Made by a program: the position numbers and the translations under genes
Source: CAWBVG01 sp963792175
GTDB lineage: Bacteria > Acidobacteriota > Vicinamibacteria > Vicinamibacterales > CAVVIG01
Assembly: GCA_963792175.1 (NCBI GenBank)
Contig: CAWBVG010000049.1
Coordinates: 1 to 64,000 of the forward strand
DNA length: 64,000 nt
Direction: 5' to 3'
Shown here: positions 50,614 through 60,206 of the stretch, in pieces
Numbering within the stretch: the stretch's first letter is position 1
Layout: each line of letters starts with the position of its first letter
The notes under the pieces: generated by a model
The model's database searches: none
What the model was told of the DNA's origin: nothing
What the model saw: only the letters and a program-made list of their open reading frames with translations

Positions 50614-51902
50614 ATGACGACTCAGCGGAGTGCCGTCGAGATCACATGGCGTGCCAGCTGGTTCGCGCTCCGACGCGACTTCCTCGCGCGCGGCCTCTAT
50701 GGCATCGGCGTCGGCGCCGCGCTGCCGATGTTCGTCTCAGCCGCACCACCGCCGCGCTCACCGCGCAGGCGCTCCAGGGGACGAGCATCGAGAAACACCC
50801 CGAGCGCATCCTCGTCGTCGTCGAACTGTCCGGCGGCAACGACGGCCTGAACACGGTCGTGCCGTACGGCGACCCGGCGTATTACCGCGCGCGGCCCCAT
50901 CTGGGCATTCCAGAGCGCGAGGTGATCAAGGTCAGCGACGGATTCGGCTTTCATCCGTCGATGGTCGGCTTCGAGCGCCTCTACAAGGACGGCCAGATGG
51001 CGGTCGTCCATGGCTGCGGATACGACCATCCAGCTTCTCGCATTTCTCGTCGATGAGCTTACTGGCACACCGGTGTGCCCAACGGCGGCGAGACGCTCGG
51101 CTGGCTCGGCCGGCTGGCCGACGATCACTACAATCCGGCGACCCGCAACACCATCGTCAACATCGGGCATGTCGCAGTCGCTCGCGTCCGCAGCGGCAAG
51201 CATTCGCCGCTCGTGTTCGACGACCCGGCCCGCTTCCGGCGCGAGGGAACCGACGCGGAAAAGCACGCGCTCGGCGCGCTGAGTCGAGACACGCGACGGC
51301 GTCGAATCCGGCGCTCGAGTTCCTCGCGGCCACGGCGCGCAACGCCGCGGCGAGCTCGGATTTCGTCCGCCAGGCGTCCGCCGGCGTATCGCACGCCAGT
51401 CGACTACGGCATCGGCAACGCCTTCGGCGGCGGACTGCAGCGCGTCGCCGCGCTGATCGCGGCCGGCATGCCGACCCGCCTGTATTACGTCATCTATCAG
51501 GGCAACTCCTTCGACACGCACGTGCAGCAGGCCGACCTGCACAGCCGGCTGCTGATGTACACCGCCGACGCCGTCCGCGCGTTCATGCAGGACATCGAGC
51601 GCATCGGCCGCGGAGACGATGTGGCGGTGATGATGTTCACCGAGTTCGGGCGCCGCGTCGAAGAAAACGGGAGCCTCGGCACCGATCACGGCACGGCCAC
51701 GCCGATGTTCCTGTTCGGGAAGCACGTCACGGGCGGCTTCTACGGCCAGCCGCCGAGCCTGACCGATCTGGACGACGGCAACCTGAGGATGACGACCGAC
51801 TTCCGCCGCGTCTACGCCACCGTCATCAAGGAGTGGCTCGGCTACGACGACACCGCGGCTGTGCTCAAAGGGCGCTTCGAGCCGCTCGGGATCTTCGCGT
51901 GA
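50614..51902 (+). pseudogene. DUF1501 protein with Tat signal, frameshifted
   Basis: ATG 50614; the twin-arginine leader LRRDFLARGLYGIGVGAALP is followed by the sulfatase-like DUF1501 body: RILVVVELSGGNDGLNTVVP, HLGIPEREVIKVSDGFGFHP, GCGYDHP, NGGETLGWLGRLADDH, GMPTRLYYVIYQGNSFDTHV, AVMMFTEFGRRVEENGSLGT, DHGTATPMFLFG. Shifts occur near 50745, 51030-51075 and 51290-51400. The alkaline-phosphatase-like metal residues are largely visible. Probably exported folded and working with the DUF1800 product. Confidence 0.88.
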
Positions 51903-53315
51903 GTCCACGGAAACCCACGCGCGCATCGGTCCTCGTCCTCGGCGCTTTGCTGCTGTTCGCTCTGGCGCCGCACGCACAGACACCCCGCCGCCTCGCGCTG
52001 GTCGGCGGCATGCTGCTGACCGGCTACGAAGTTCCGCCGATCCATCACGCGGCGGTGCTCGTCGAAGGCAACACGATCGTCCAGGCCGGCCCGGCGTCGG
52101 AGGTGAAGATTCCCGCCGATGCGACGGTCGTGGACACCAGCGGCCGGACCATGCTGCCGGGACTGATCGAGACGCACGGCCACCTCATCGTGCTCGGGCA
52201 TGGCAACTACGCGACGTGGTTCACGTGGATCAACAGCCATGGCGGCCGGCAGATGCTGATGAAGGTGATGGAAACCTCGGCGCAAGCAGCTGCTGATGGC
52301 CGGCGTCACGACCGAAGTCGACCTCGGGGCGCCGCTCGCCGACAGTCTGGCGATCCGGGACCGGATTCGCAAAGGCGAGGTCGTCGGTCCGCGCGTCTTC
52401 GTCAGCGGCCCCTGGATCGCGCACCTCTCCGCGGCGGCCGCCGGCGACGCGATGCAGGTCGGCTTCGGCGGCATCAACACGAGCACGCCGGCCGAAGCCG
52501 CACAGCAGGCCGAACGGCTGGCGGCGGCGGGCGTCGATCACATCAAGGCGCACGCCGGCCTGGGCTTCGAGGATTACAAGGCGATCGTCGCGGTGGCGCG
52601 ACGGCATCAGATCAAGGTGCACGCGCACGTCTATGCCGAACAGGATGTTCGGAACGCGCTCGAGGCAGGCGTCGACGTCCTCCAGCACGCGGGATCGGCG
52701 GGCACGGCGCCGCCTTACACGCCCGAGCTGATTCGCGACATCGTCAACGCCGGGCGGCCGGTCGTGGTCACCGCCGCGCATCGCAGCTGGGTCTATCCCG
52801 ACACCGCGGCATTTCCCGAGCGGCTGCAGGATCCGGAATTGAAGAAGCTGTTTCCGGCGGATATCTACGCCGAGGTGCAGGACTCGCTGAAGAACTGGCC
52901 GGCGCTCCCGTATTTTCAGCGGACCGATCGCGAGATGCTGTTCCGCGAACGCGGGATCAAGCAGTTCATCGAGTCGGGCGCCGTGATGGGCATGGGGACG
53001 GACAGCGGCACGCCGATGAACTTTCACAGCGAGGCGCTGTGGCGCGAGATCAAGGTGCACGTCGACATGGGCATGACGCCGCAGCGCGCCATCGCGGCCG
53101 CCACGCGCGTGAACGCGCAAATCATCGGCAAGGCGCGCGAGCTGGGCACGATCGAGCCCGGCAAGCTGGCCGACATCATCGTCGTGAAGGGCAACCCGCT
53201 GTTCGACATCATGGCGCTGTCGAACGTGGAGACGGTCGTGAAGGACGGAACGGTCTACAAGGGCGGCGCCGTCGCCGAACCGCGAACCGGGACGGCGGCC
53301 AGCCGCGGCCAATAG
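51899..53315 (+). pseudogene. exported amidohydrolase, one frameshift
   Basis: GTG 51899 overlaps the DUF1501 stop (GTGA). Signal peptide ASVLVLGALLLFALAPHAQT, then the imidazolonepropionase-like amidohydrolase fold: GRTMLPGLIETHGHLIVLGH, after a shift near 52290 MAGVTTEVDLGAPLADSLAI, KVHAHVYAEQDVRNALEAGV, DVLQHAGSAG, GMGTDSGTPMNFHSEALWRE, TIEPGKLADIIVVKGNPLFD. Metal ligands HxH, H, H and D are present. Periplasmic dipeptidase or lactamase-type hydrolysis is expected; the substrate is unknown. Confidence 0.88.
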
Positions 53316-53316
53316 C

Positions 53317-55279
53317 GTGAGAGCGTGTTGCCTCGGATTGCTGCTGGCGGCGGCCGCCGCCCAGGTCCAGCCGCCCGCGCCTGGACAGGACCTGGCGCAC
53401 CCGCAGAACACCAACGCCGGAATCTACGCGTTCACCGATCGCTGCGCGCGCTGCCACGACGCCGGGACGGACGGCGCGCACCGGACCGCTACTCGCTGAA
53501 CCGCCGCACGCCGGAAGAGGTGCTCGCCGCGATCACGACCGGCTCGATGGCGCGGATACGCGCAGGGCCTGACCGATTTCGAGAAGCGCGTCGTCGCGGT
53601 CTACGTGGGTGGCCGTCCTCTCGGCGCCGCGGCCACCGGCGATGCGTCGACGATGAAGAGCGTGTGCACGAGCCGTGCTCCGTTCGAACCGTTCCAGGGC
53701 TCCGAATGGAACGGTTGGGGCGTCGACGGCGGCAACTCGCGATTTCAGACCCAGCCTGGCCTGACCGCCGCCGACGTCCCCAGGTTGGCACTGAAGTGGG
53801 CGTTTGGTTTTCCGAACGGCAACTCCGCGTACGGACAACCGTCGGTCGTCGGCGGCCGGGTTTTCGTCGGCGCCGATACCGGGTTCGTGTACTCGCTCGA
53901 CGCCGCGACGGGATGCGTCCATTGGTCGTTCCGGGCGAACGCGGGCGTGCGGACGGCGATCACGATCGGCACCGGTACAGCCGCGCATCGGTTTCTGGCG
54001 TACTTCGGCGACGTCAAAGGAAACATCTATGCCCTGAACGCCGAAACCGGCGCCGCGGTCTGGAGCGATCGAACCAGCCGGCACGCGATCGCGCGCGTCA
54101 CAGGCGGGCCGACACTGGTCGCGGGACGCCTCTACGTCCCGCTGTCCTCGCTCGAGGAATCGGGCGCAGGCAATCCCAACTATCCATGCTGCACGTTTCG
54201 TGGCGGGGTCATCGTCCTACGATGCGTTGAACGGCAGACGGCTGTGGACGGCGTACACGATTCCCGAGGAACCGGTGCAGCTGAAACAGACCTCCAAGGG
54301 CACACAGCTCTGGGGACCGGCCGGCGCCGGCGTCTGGTCGTCGCCAACCGTCGATCTCAAACGGCGGGCCGTCTACGTCGCGACGGGCAACGCGTACACG
54401 CAGCCGGCCGCCAACACATCCGACGCGGTCATCGCATTCGATCTCGACACCGGCGCGCGCCGCTGGGTCAGGCAGGTGATGGCGGGTGATGCCTACGTCA
54501 GGGATTGTCCCGGGAAGTACCGGCCGCTCGTGCCGAAAGACAACAAGTCCGAAACGTGTCCCGACGACCTCGGCCCGGACATGGACTTCGGCAACGCGCC
54601 GATTCTGCGCACGCTGCCGGATGGACGAACGCTGATCGTCATCGGCCAGAAAGACGGCCACGCATGGGCGCTCGATCCCGATCGAGACGGCGCCATCGTC
54701 TGGAGCCGTCAGGTGGGATTCGGCATCGACAACGGGGGCGGCGCCATCATGTGGGGCTCGGCCGCGGACGACCGCCTCGGCTACTTTCCGGTCACGCGTG
54801 CGACGCCGACGCTGGGTGTCGCGGCGCTGCGCCTGGCCGACGGCGCCGTGGCCTGGCGGGCAGCGCCGGCTGATGGCGGCGCGGCGCCGGCGAGTGTGAT
54901 GCCGGGCGTGCTGTTCTTCGGATCGAGCGCTGGAACCGTCTACGCGTATTCGACGGCCGACGGCCGCGCGTTGTGGCAGTTCGAGACGGCGCGCGAGTTC
55001 GACACGGTGAACGGCGTGCGCGCGCAGGGCGGCACGATCAACGCCGCCGGACCGGTGGTCGCGGCAGGCATGCTGTTCGTGCCGTCCGGCTACTCGGAAC
55101 TCGGCATCGGCGTGCGCGGAAACGTGCTGCTCGCGTTCGCGCCGCGCGTTGCGCTGAGCGGATGTTGTACCGCGTTGAACTCAGCACAAAGACACCAAGG
55201 ACACGAAGGCTTGGTGTCCTTGGTGTCCTTGGTGGTGACTGAGCGTTCGAACAAGCTAACTGCATCTGACGGCGGCTAG
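53317..55279 (+). pseudogene. cytochrome c / PQQ-type beta-propeller protein, frameshifted
   Basis: GTG 53317, one base after the amidohydrolase stop. A signal peptide (LGLLLAAAAAQV) precedes a heme c site CARCHD; shifts near 53490 and 53560 follow. The propeller has typical PQQ-enzyme blades: NSRFQTQPGLTAADVPRLAL, KWAFGFPNGNSAYGQPSVVG, GRVFVGADTGFVYSLDAATG, after a shift near 54215 WGPAGAGVWSSPTVDLKRRA, VYVATGNAYTQPA, GALWQFE-like RALWQFETAREFDTVNGVRA. It resembles polyvinyl-alcohol-dehydrogenase-type quinoproteins. The last ~40 codons run into a repeat hairpin, so the true end is doubtful. Confidence 0.85.
55192..55226. repeat. ACACCAAGGACAC hairpin in the 3' end of the PQQ gene
   Basis: ACACCAAGGACAC (55192-55204) pairs perfectly with GTGTCCTTGGTGT (55214-55226). 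It falls in frame inside the annotated end of the quinoprotein and looks like a terminator-type word repeat. Confidence 0.75.
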
Positions 55280-55650
55280 CGTCGCCGCGCGCCCTCGTAG
55301 ATGCTCGACGCGCCGCCGCCCAGCGCCGCGCCAATCAGGGCGCCTTTCGTCCCGTGCACGATTCCGCCGATGCCGGCGCCCGTCGCCGTGGAACCGCCGA
55401 TGATCAGCGCGCTCTTCTGCCACGATCGATGCCGCCGCTCGGTGCGATAGCGTGCGGTCTGGTAGGCGGCGGTGCGATATCCGGAGCCGACGCAGGCGAC
55501 GCGAGTCACGGTCTCGCCGCGAACGAATGCGTTGCGGACGATGGCGCGCTGACCCGATCCGCAGGTCACGACCGTCGGACCCGCGAACGCCTGGCTCCCG
55601 CATGTCAACGTCACGATGCCGGCCGCCAACCATGTCATGGGCTTTCTCAT
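55276..55650 (-). CDS. glycine-zipper secreted protein
   Basis: 124 residues from ATG 55650 (AGGAGGG upstream). Signal peptide MRKPMTWLAAGIVTLTCGSQ, a Tyr/Arg-rich middle (YRTAAYQTARYRTERRHRSW) and a glycine zipper (GGSTATGAGIGGIVHGTKGA, LIGAALGGGASSIYEGA). Such zippers insert into or bind membranes. Its stop overlaps the convergent quinoprotein gene by four bases. Confidence 0.75.
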   Translation of the reverse strand: MRKPMTWLAAGIVTLTCGSQAFAGPTVVTCGSGQRAIVRNAFVRGETVTRVACVGSGYRTAAYQTARYRTERRHRSWQKSALIIGGSTATGAGIGGIVHGTKGALIGAALGGGASSIYEGARRR

Positions 55651-55823
55651 CGTGTCCCTCCTGAGTTCTTCGAGGTTCAAGCGAGGTGCCATCGAGCGTG
55701 CATCGACGCATTTACACGGCAATCCGCGACGGCTCTGACGCGTCTCGTCCCAAACCGAAGTCAGCTGTAGTCCCTTTGCGGAGACACCGTGCTCGCTTCG
55801 TGAACAGTCTGGAAGGACTGCGG

Positions 55824-56834
55824 CTAGCGGGTCACGCTGACCGTGACGTTGTCGTAGGTGAAGATCGAGCCGTCGCTCGCGACCGCGCGCAGCACGTAGT
55901 CACCCGGCTCGGCGAACGTGACCTGGGCGGTCCATTTGCCGTCGGGCGGCGGGACGGGAATCGTGTACGGCGGCGACCACGGCGAGTTCGCATACGCCCG
56001 CGTGTCGGTCCAGGTCTTCATCTGATCGGGCGTGAAGGTCACGGCGGCGGCGCTGCCGCGGTAGACGATCCAGGACAGCCGCAGTCCGGGGCCGCTCGAG
56101 GGCACGATCGACGACGGCGGCCGGTAGATGATGTTCGCGAGGTTCGCGGCAGTCGGCGACGGCGTCGCGCGCGGCGACGGCGGCGGAGTCGAATCATCCA
56201 GCCTCCGGCCGCTGGCGTCGCGAGGCTGCGGTTTTCCGTCCCTCCTCGCCGGCAGGTTGTCGGGATCGCCGGCAAACGCGACCAGCGTGATCGCTTCGCC
56301 GACCTTCGCGCTCCGCTTCTTCGCACCTTCGACCCTCAGCTCCGGCGGGCGGTTGGTCCGGAGTTCATCGCGGAGGCTGCCGAAATCGCCGCCGACTTCA
56401 GTCGAGATCACCTGGTTGTCGATCTGGTAATCGGTCTTGAGGGATGCGTACGCCTTCTCCGTCCTGCCGTGCGTCGTGAGCGTCCAGATCAATTCCTTGC
56501 CGGCCATCTCCCTGGGCACGTTGACCGTGAACAGAAACGGGCTGCGCCGGGGATAGAAATGCGTCGGCTGTCCTTGATCCGGCCCGCCGGGCTCGATCGC
56601 ATTGTCGGGTCCGATCGGGACGTCGAATTCCTCCAGCCAGTTCGTGTTCATGTAGCCGAAGTACATCGCGAAGCCGTTCGGGGTCGGCATCCAGCCCTCG
56701 TAGGCCGGCGACACGGTTTGCCCGGTCGAATAGGTGAATCGGATTTGCGCGGCCGGAGTCGTCAGCCAGGCGGCAGCCGCGAGCGCAGCGAGCAACAGCC
56801 GCGCCGATCCACGCGGGACGGCGACCGAGGACAT
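55824..56834 (-). CDS. exported beta-rich partner of the copper monooxygenase-like protein
   Basis: 336 residues from ATG 56834, overlapping the stop of the upstream gene (TGATG). Signal peptide ARLLLAALAAAAWLTTPAAQ, then YEGWMPTPNGFAMYFGYMNT and NWLEEFDVPIGPDNAIEPGG, a pattern shared by a family encoded next to such monooxygenases. The C-terminal part is an Ig-like fold (AQVTFAEPGDYVLRAVASDG, SIFTYDNVTVSVT). No catalytic motif. Probably a periplasmic subunit or substrate-binding partner. Intact. Confidence 0.75.
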   Translation of the reverse strand: MSSVAVPRGSARLLLAALAAAAWLTTPAAQIRFTYSTGQTVSPAYEGWMPTPNGFAMYFGYMNTNWLEEFDVPIGPDNAIEPGGPDQGQPTHFYPRRSPFLFTVNVPREMAGKELIWTLTTHGRTEKAYASLKTDYQIDNQVISTEVGGDFGSLRDELRTNRPPELRVEGAKKRSAKVGEAITLVAFAGDPDNLPARRDGKPQPRDASGRRLDDSTPPPSPRATPSPTAANLANIIYRPPSSIVPSSGPGLRLSWIVYRGSAAAVTFTPDQMKTWTDTRAYANSPWSPPYTIPVPPPDGKWTAQVTFAEPGDYVLRAVASDGSIFTYDNVTVSVTR

Positions 56835-58271
56835 CACGGTTTCTGCTGGTCTTGCGTGCCCGGCATCGTCGTCTGCGTCGGCGGCGCCCAGCACAGCGGA
56901 CAGCCGATGTCGTAGTCGTTCCGGTTTTTCATGTTCTTGCGGCGCCTGGCCATTTCGGCCTGGAACTGCTCTTCGGTGAGCGTGACCGAGTAGCCAAGGT
57001 CGATGAACATGTTGGCGATCGAGCGGCGGCCGCCGCCGGCCCAGTTTCTGGGGTCGGCGGGATTGCGATTCGCGGCAGTCGTATCGAGGAAGCCGATCAG
57101 GTGCACGATGGTGCCCTTCGGCAACAACGGCGCCGCATCGTCCTCGTAGACGTACTGCTTGACCCAGTTGTGATCGTAGCCCACGCAGTTGAGAGTCTGG
57201 ATGTTGTGGCCCCAGATCGCTTCGAGGCACATGCGCACGCCGGGCGCATGCAGGTGCGGCTCGAAGGCGATGATCTTCGTGTGCTCCTGCAGCGTGGCGT
57301 AGGCGTGCAGCTCCTGGTTCGCCTGATTCGGTTTCACGTCGATGTCGATGCCGTTGCCGAGCCGTAGCGGCGACCGGCGATACAGCGGCTTGTAGCCTTT
57401 CGGGAAGAACGTGAACGCGAACTCGAGGTGGGCCCTGGTCTCGCGTCCATTGGAGTGGATATGACCGGCGCTCAAGGCGAGCGCCGAATTCGACGGCAGC
57501 AGCCGGCCGGCTTCCGGCGGGAAGATGTCGGCATTGCGTCCGACCTCGTGAATCGGCCAGCTGCTCGCGAGCTCGTCGCCCGATCCGCGCTCACCCAGCT
57601 GCACGCTCGAGTACGTCATGTGGTGAAAGACGTAGCGTCCGCCGACGGTCTTCGTCGGGCCGCTCGGGGGGATGTCGTTCACCTCGCGCACTTCGACGGC
57701 CGACACGTAGCGATCCTCGGTCAGACCGGTCGGCACCAGCCCGATATCGCCCCACCAGTCCGGGCCGGTGGCCGGGACCAGCACTTCCCGTGATTTCAGA
57801 ATCAGATCCGGTTCGCCGATCGTCCACTTGTCCGTCTCGTCGAAGTCGAGCGGTTTCGGCATGTCGGCGGGGTTCCCGCGCGGCGCGCCGCTGTCGGCCC
57901 ACTGTCCGATCTTCGCGATCTGCGCTTCGGTCAGCGACGGATCGTGCTTGAACTTCTGGATGCCGATGTTCTTCTCGACGAAAAACGGCGGCATCGCGCC
58001 GCGCTGGCTCCGGAGCGCGGTCCGCGTTTTCATCGCCCGCGCCCACGGCCTGACTTCGTCGTAGGTGACGAGCGACATCGGCGCCACACCGTCCGCGTGG
58101 TGGCATCCCTGACAGCTTTTCTGCAGGATGGGGGCGATGTCTTTCGTGAACGTCACCCCGGCCGCAGACGACGCGGGCGCCTGGGCGCCGGGCGTCATCG
58201 ATGATGCGAGCAGTGCGAGGCCAGCGCGCTGAGGAAACCGCGGCAGACAATCGCAGACGGTCGGTCGGCAT
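56834..58271 (-). pseudogene. cytochrome c and type II copper monooxygenase-like protein, one frameshift
   Basis: Start ATG 58271 with a signal peptide split by a shift near 58230. The N-terminal heme c site is CQGCHH, with MPPFFVEKNIG and a typical class I cytochrome end (ADSGAPRGN). The larger C-terminal part resembles the Cu type II ascorbate-dependent monooxygenase fold: FHHMTYSS, SAGHIHSNGRETRAHLEF, AFEPHLHAPGVRMCLEA, and a DYDIGCPLCWAPP end. Paired His-His and HxH motifs fit the two copper sites. It probably oxidises a small substrate in the periplasm, with electrons from its own heme. Confidence 0.85.
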
Positions 58272-58281
58272 CACGACCTCC

Positions 58282-58314
58282 CCCGCCTTCGCCCTGCGGG
58301 CTTCGGCGCGGCAG
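58282..58314 (-). repeat. single copy of the GCGAAGGCGGG element
   Basis: On the minus strand: CTGCCGCGCCGAAGC, then GCAGGGCGAAGGCGGG, matching the start and end of the 44-base element in the secreted protein (22571-22614) and gatA. It lies just upstream of the monooxygenase start. Confidence 0.65.
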
Positions 58315-58353
58315 GCCCGTCTTCGCGCGAAGGCGACATCAGTCTACCTCCGG

Positions 58354-58908
58354 TCAGGCGGCGTGCGGTGGAGGTTTCTCGCCGAATACCTCCGCTTCGA
58401 ACCTCCAGACTTTGGCCCAGTGTTTCCAGGCGTCTCGCGGCAGCCCGGCCTTGTGACAGGTGTGCGCGAGAAACGTCTCGGCATCCCACTCCCATTCCGT
58501 CGCGACCTGCGGCAGCAGCAGGCCCCGGTGCCACTCACGCTCGACGACCAGTCCGTGCCGGCCGACGATCACGTCCGCGGGTCCGTCGATCGGCTCGAGC
58601 GGACCGAGCAGGGAGATCTCGATTTCCAGCTCGGACACCTCGGCGAGGGTGACCGGCGGGAAGCGAGGATCGGTCGAGGCGGCCGCCACGGCGCAGCGCG
58701 GCACCAGGCGGCCCAGCGGCTCGTCGGGCTCGACATGGCCGATGCAGCCGCGCAGCTCGCTGTGTTTGAGGAGCGACACGAACACGCCGCCCTGCCGTTC
58801 GGCAATCGCTCCGGTGATCGATGTGACGAGCTCCCGCACGCTCACGTACGCGACGATGGCGTCGCGGGCGAGCGCGAGCAGCCAGGCGCGGTCGTCATCA
58901 CAGGTCAT
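58354..58908 (-). CDS. amrA: AMMECR1-domain protein (AmmeMemoRadiSam system A)
   Basis: 184 residues, intact. AMMECR1 signature GGVFVSLLKHSELRGCIGHV, with DPRFPPVTLAEVSELEIEIS, LLGPLEPIDGPADVIVGRHG and the end KHWAKVWRFEAEVFGEKPPP. In many prokaryotes it is encoded with a MEMO protein and a radical SAM enzyme; here only the MEMO gene is adjacent. Function unknown, a role in modification chemistry is suspected from that linkage. Confidence 0.9.
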   Translation of the reverse strand: MTCDDDRAWLLALARDAIVAYVSVRELVTSITGAIAERQGGVFVSLLKHSELRGCIGHVEPDEPLGRLVPRCAVAAASTDPRFPPVTLAEVSELEIEISLLGPLEPIDGPADVIVGRHGLVVEREWHRGLLLPQVATEWEWDAETFLAHTCHKAGLPRDAWKHWAKVWRFEAEVFGEKPPPHAA

Positions 58909-58984
58909 ACCGACTCAACCGTAAAGCTCGCAAAGTACGCAGAGGCAATTATCTCCGCGATCTCACAGCTCTCCGCGGTGGCTT

Positions 58985-59807
58985 TCAGAATCGACCGATC
59001 GCCGCCGCCAGGTAACCCACGACGCTGGACTTGTCACCCGACACGTCACCGGAATCCGCGTAGTCGAGGACGACGGCATCGCGCGCGCCGAGCTGTCGGG
59101 CCGCGCGCATGACGGCGACCGTTGGGACCGCCGCCGCAGGCGTGGCCGGGTTGATCGTCGAGCGCGCGCTGCAGTCGATCGGCGTCGAGCTGCGAGACGC
59201 AATCGATGACGACGGTATCCAGCTGTTTCGCGGTGGCCGCGTCGTGGTAATGCGACAGATCGGTGCTGGCCACCAGCAGCGCTCGGCGTCCGTCGAGCGC
59301 CGCGGCGAGCGCGTCGCCGAGCGAGAACGCCGTCTGCGCGGTTTGATACCCCATCACCAGCGGCACAATCGGCAGCGCGGGCGCGAGCCGCTGAATGAAC
59401 GGCAGCTGCATCTCGAGCGAGTGCTCGCGGGCATGCGCGGCCGGATGCTCGCGAATCACCGGCGAGCTCTCGCGAAGCGCTCGCGCGCAATCCACCTCGA
59501 TCGGCGACACGCCCAGAGGCGTCGCGAAGCCACCGGATGACACGATCGACACGCCGTCGAAGCCGACGAAATGGGACGGACCGACGAGCACCGCGACGTC
59601 AAACGTGCGGCCCTCGAGCAGCCGATACGCGTGCGCCGCCACCGGCCCCGAGTACATCAGTCCCGCGTGCGGCGCCACGAGCGCAACCAGATCGCCGGCC
59701 AGATCGCGATGGGTCGCGGCCAGATGCCCGTCGATCGCTTTCGTCAGCGCAGACGCCGTTCCCGGATACCAGCTGCCGGCGACGGCGGGGGTTCGAATAG
59801 GCGTCAT
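58985..59807 (-). pseudogene. amrB: MEMO1-family protein (AmmeMemoRadiSam system B), frameshifted
   Basis: ATG 59807: MTPIRTPAVAGSWYPGTASA, then VALVAPHAGLMYSGPVAAHA, FDVAVLVGPSHFVGFDGVSI, AHAREHSLEMQLPFIQRLAP, ALLVASTDLSHYHDAATAKQ. Histidines of the dioxygenase-like metal site (PHAG, SHF, EHS, LSHYH) are in place. A shift near 59150 leads to ARDAVVLDYADSGDVSGD and VVGYLAAAIGRF, stop 58985. It precedes amrA on the same strand. Confidence 0.9.
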
Positions 59808-59897
59808 GGCTTCTGGCGATGCTTCCGGACAGCTGGCGATGGCATGACCCGTTAAGCCATCAGCCATGACGGTTTTTTCGACATGGTAGCATTTGCC

Positions 59898-60206
59898 ATG
59901 CCTACCATCCTGACGCGCGAGCAGGTGACGGCAATCGCGGCACTGGCGCACCTCGAGCTCGATGCGGCGGAGCTCGATCTCTTCTCGCGCCAACTCGGCA
60001 GCATTCTGGACTACGCCAATCAGGTGCAGCAGATCGATACGACCGGCGTGCCGCCCACCGCGAGCCTGGTCGCGCGGCAGACCACGGATCGTCCCGACAC
60101 GGTCGGTCCATCGCTCGACATCGCCGACACGCTGGCCAACGCGCCCGACGCCGATCGCACGCGGCTCGAGGGCGGGTTCTTCAGGGTTCCGCGAGTCATC
60201 GGATGA
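59898..60206 (+). CDS. gatC: aspartyl/glutamyl-tRNA amidotransferase subunit C
   Basis: 102 residues from ATG 59898 (MPTILTREQVTAIAALAHLE, LDAAELDLFSRQLGSILDYA). The family's C-terminal GFFRVPRVIG is complete. GatC stabilises GatA in the GatCAB complex that makes Gln-tRNA or Asn-tRNA by amidation. Its stop overlaps the gatA start (ATGA). Intact. Confidence 0.95.
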   Translation: MPTILTREQVTAIAALAHLELDAAELDLFSRQLGSILDYANQVQQIDTTGVPPTASLVARQTTDRPDTVGPSLDIADTLANAPDADRTRLEGGFFRVPRVIG

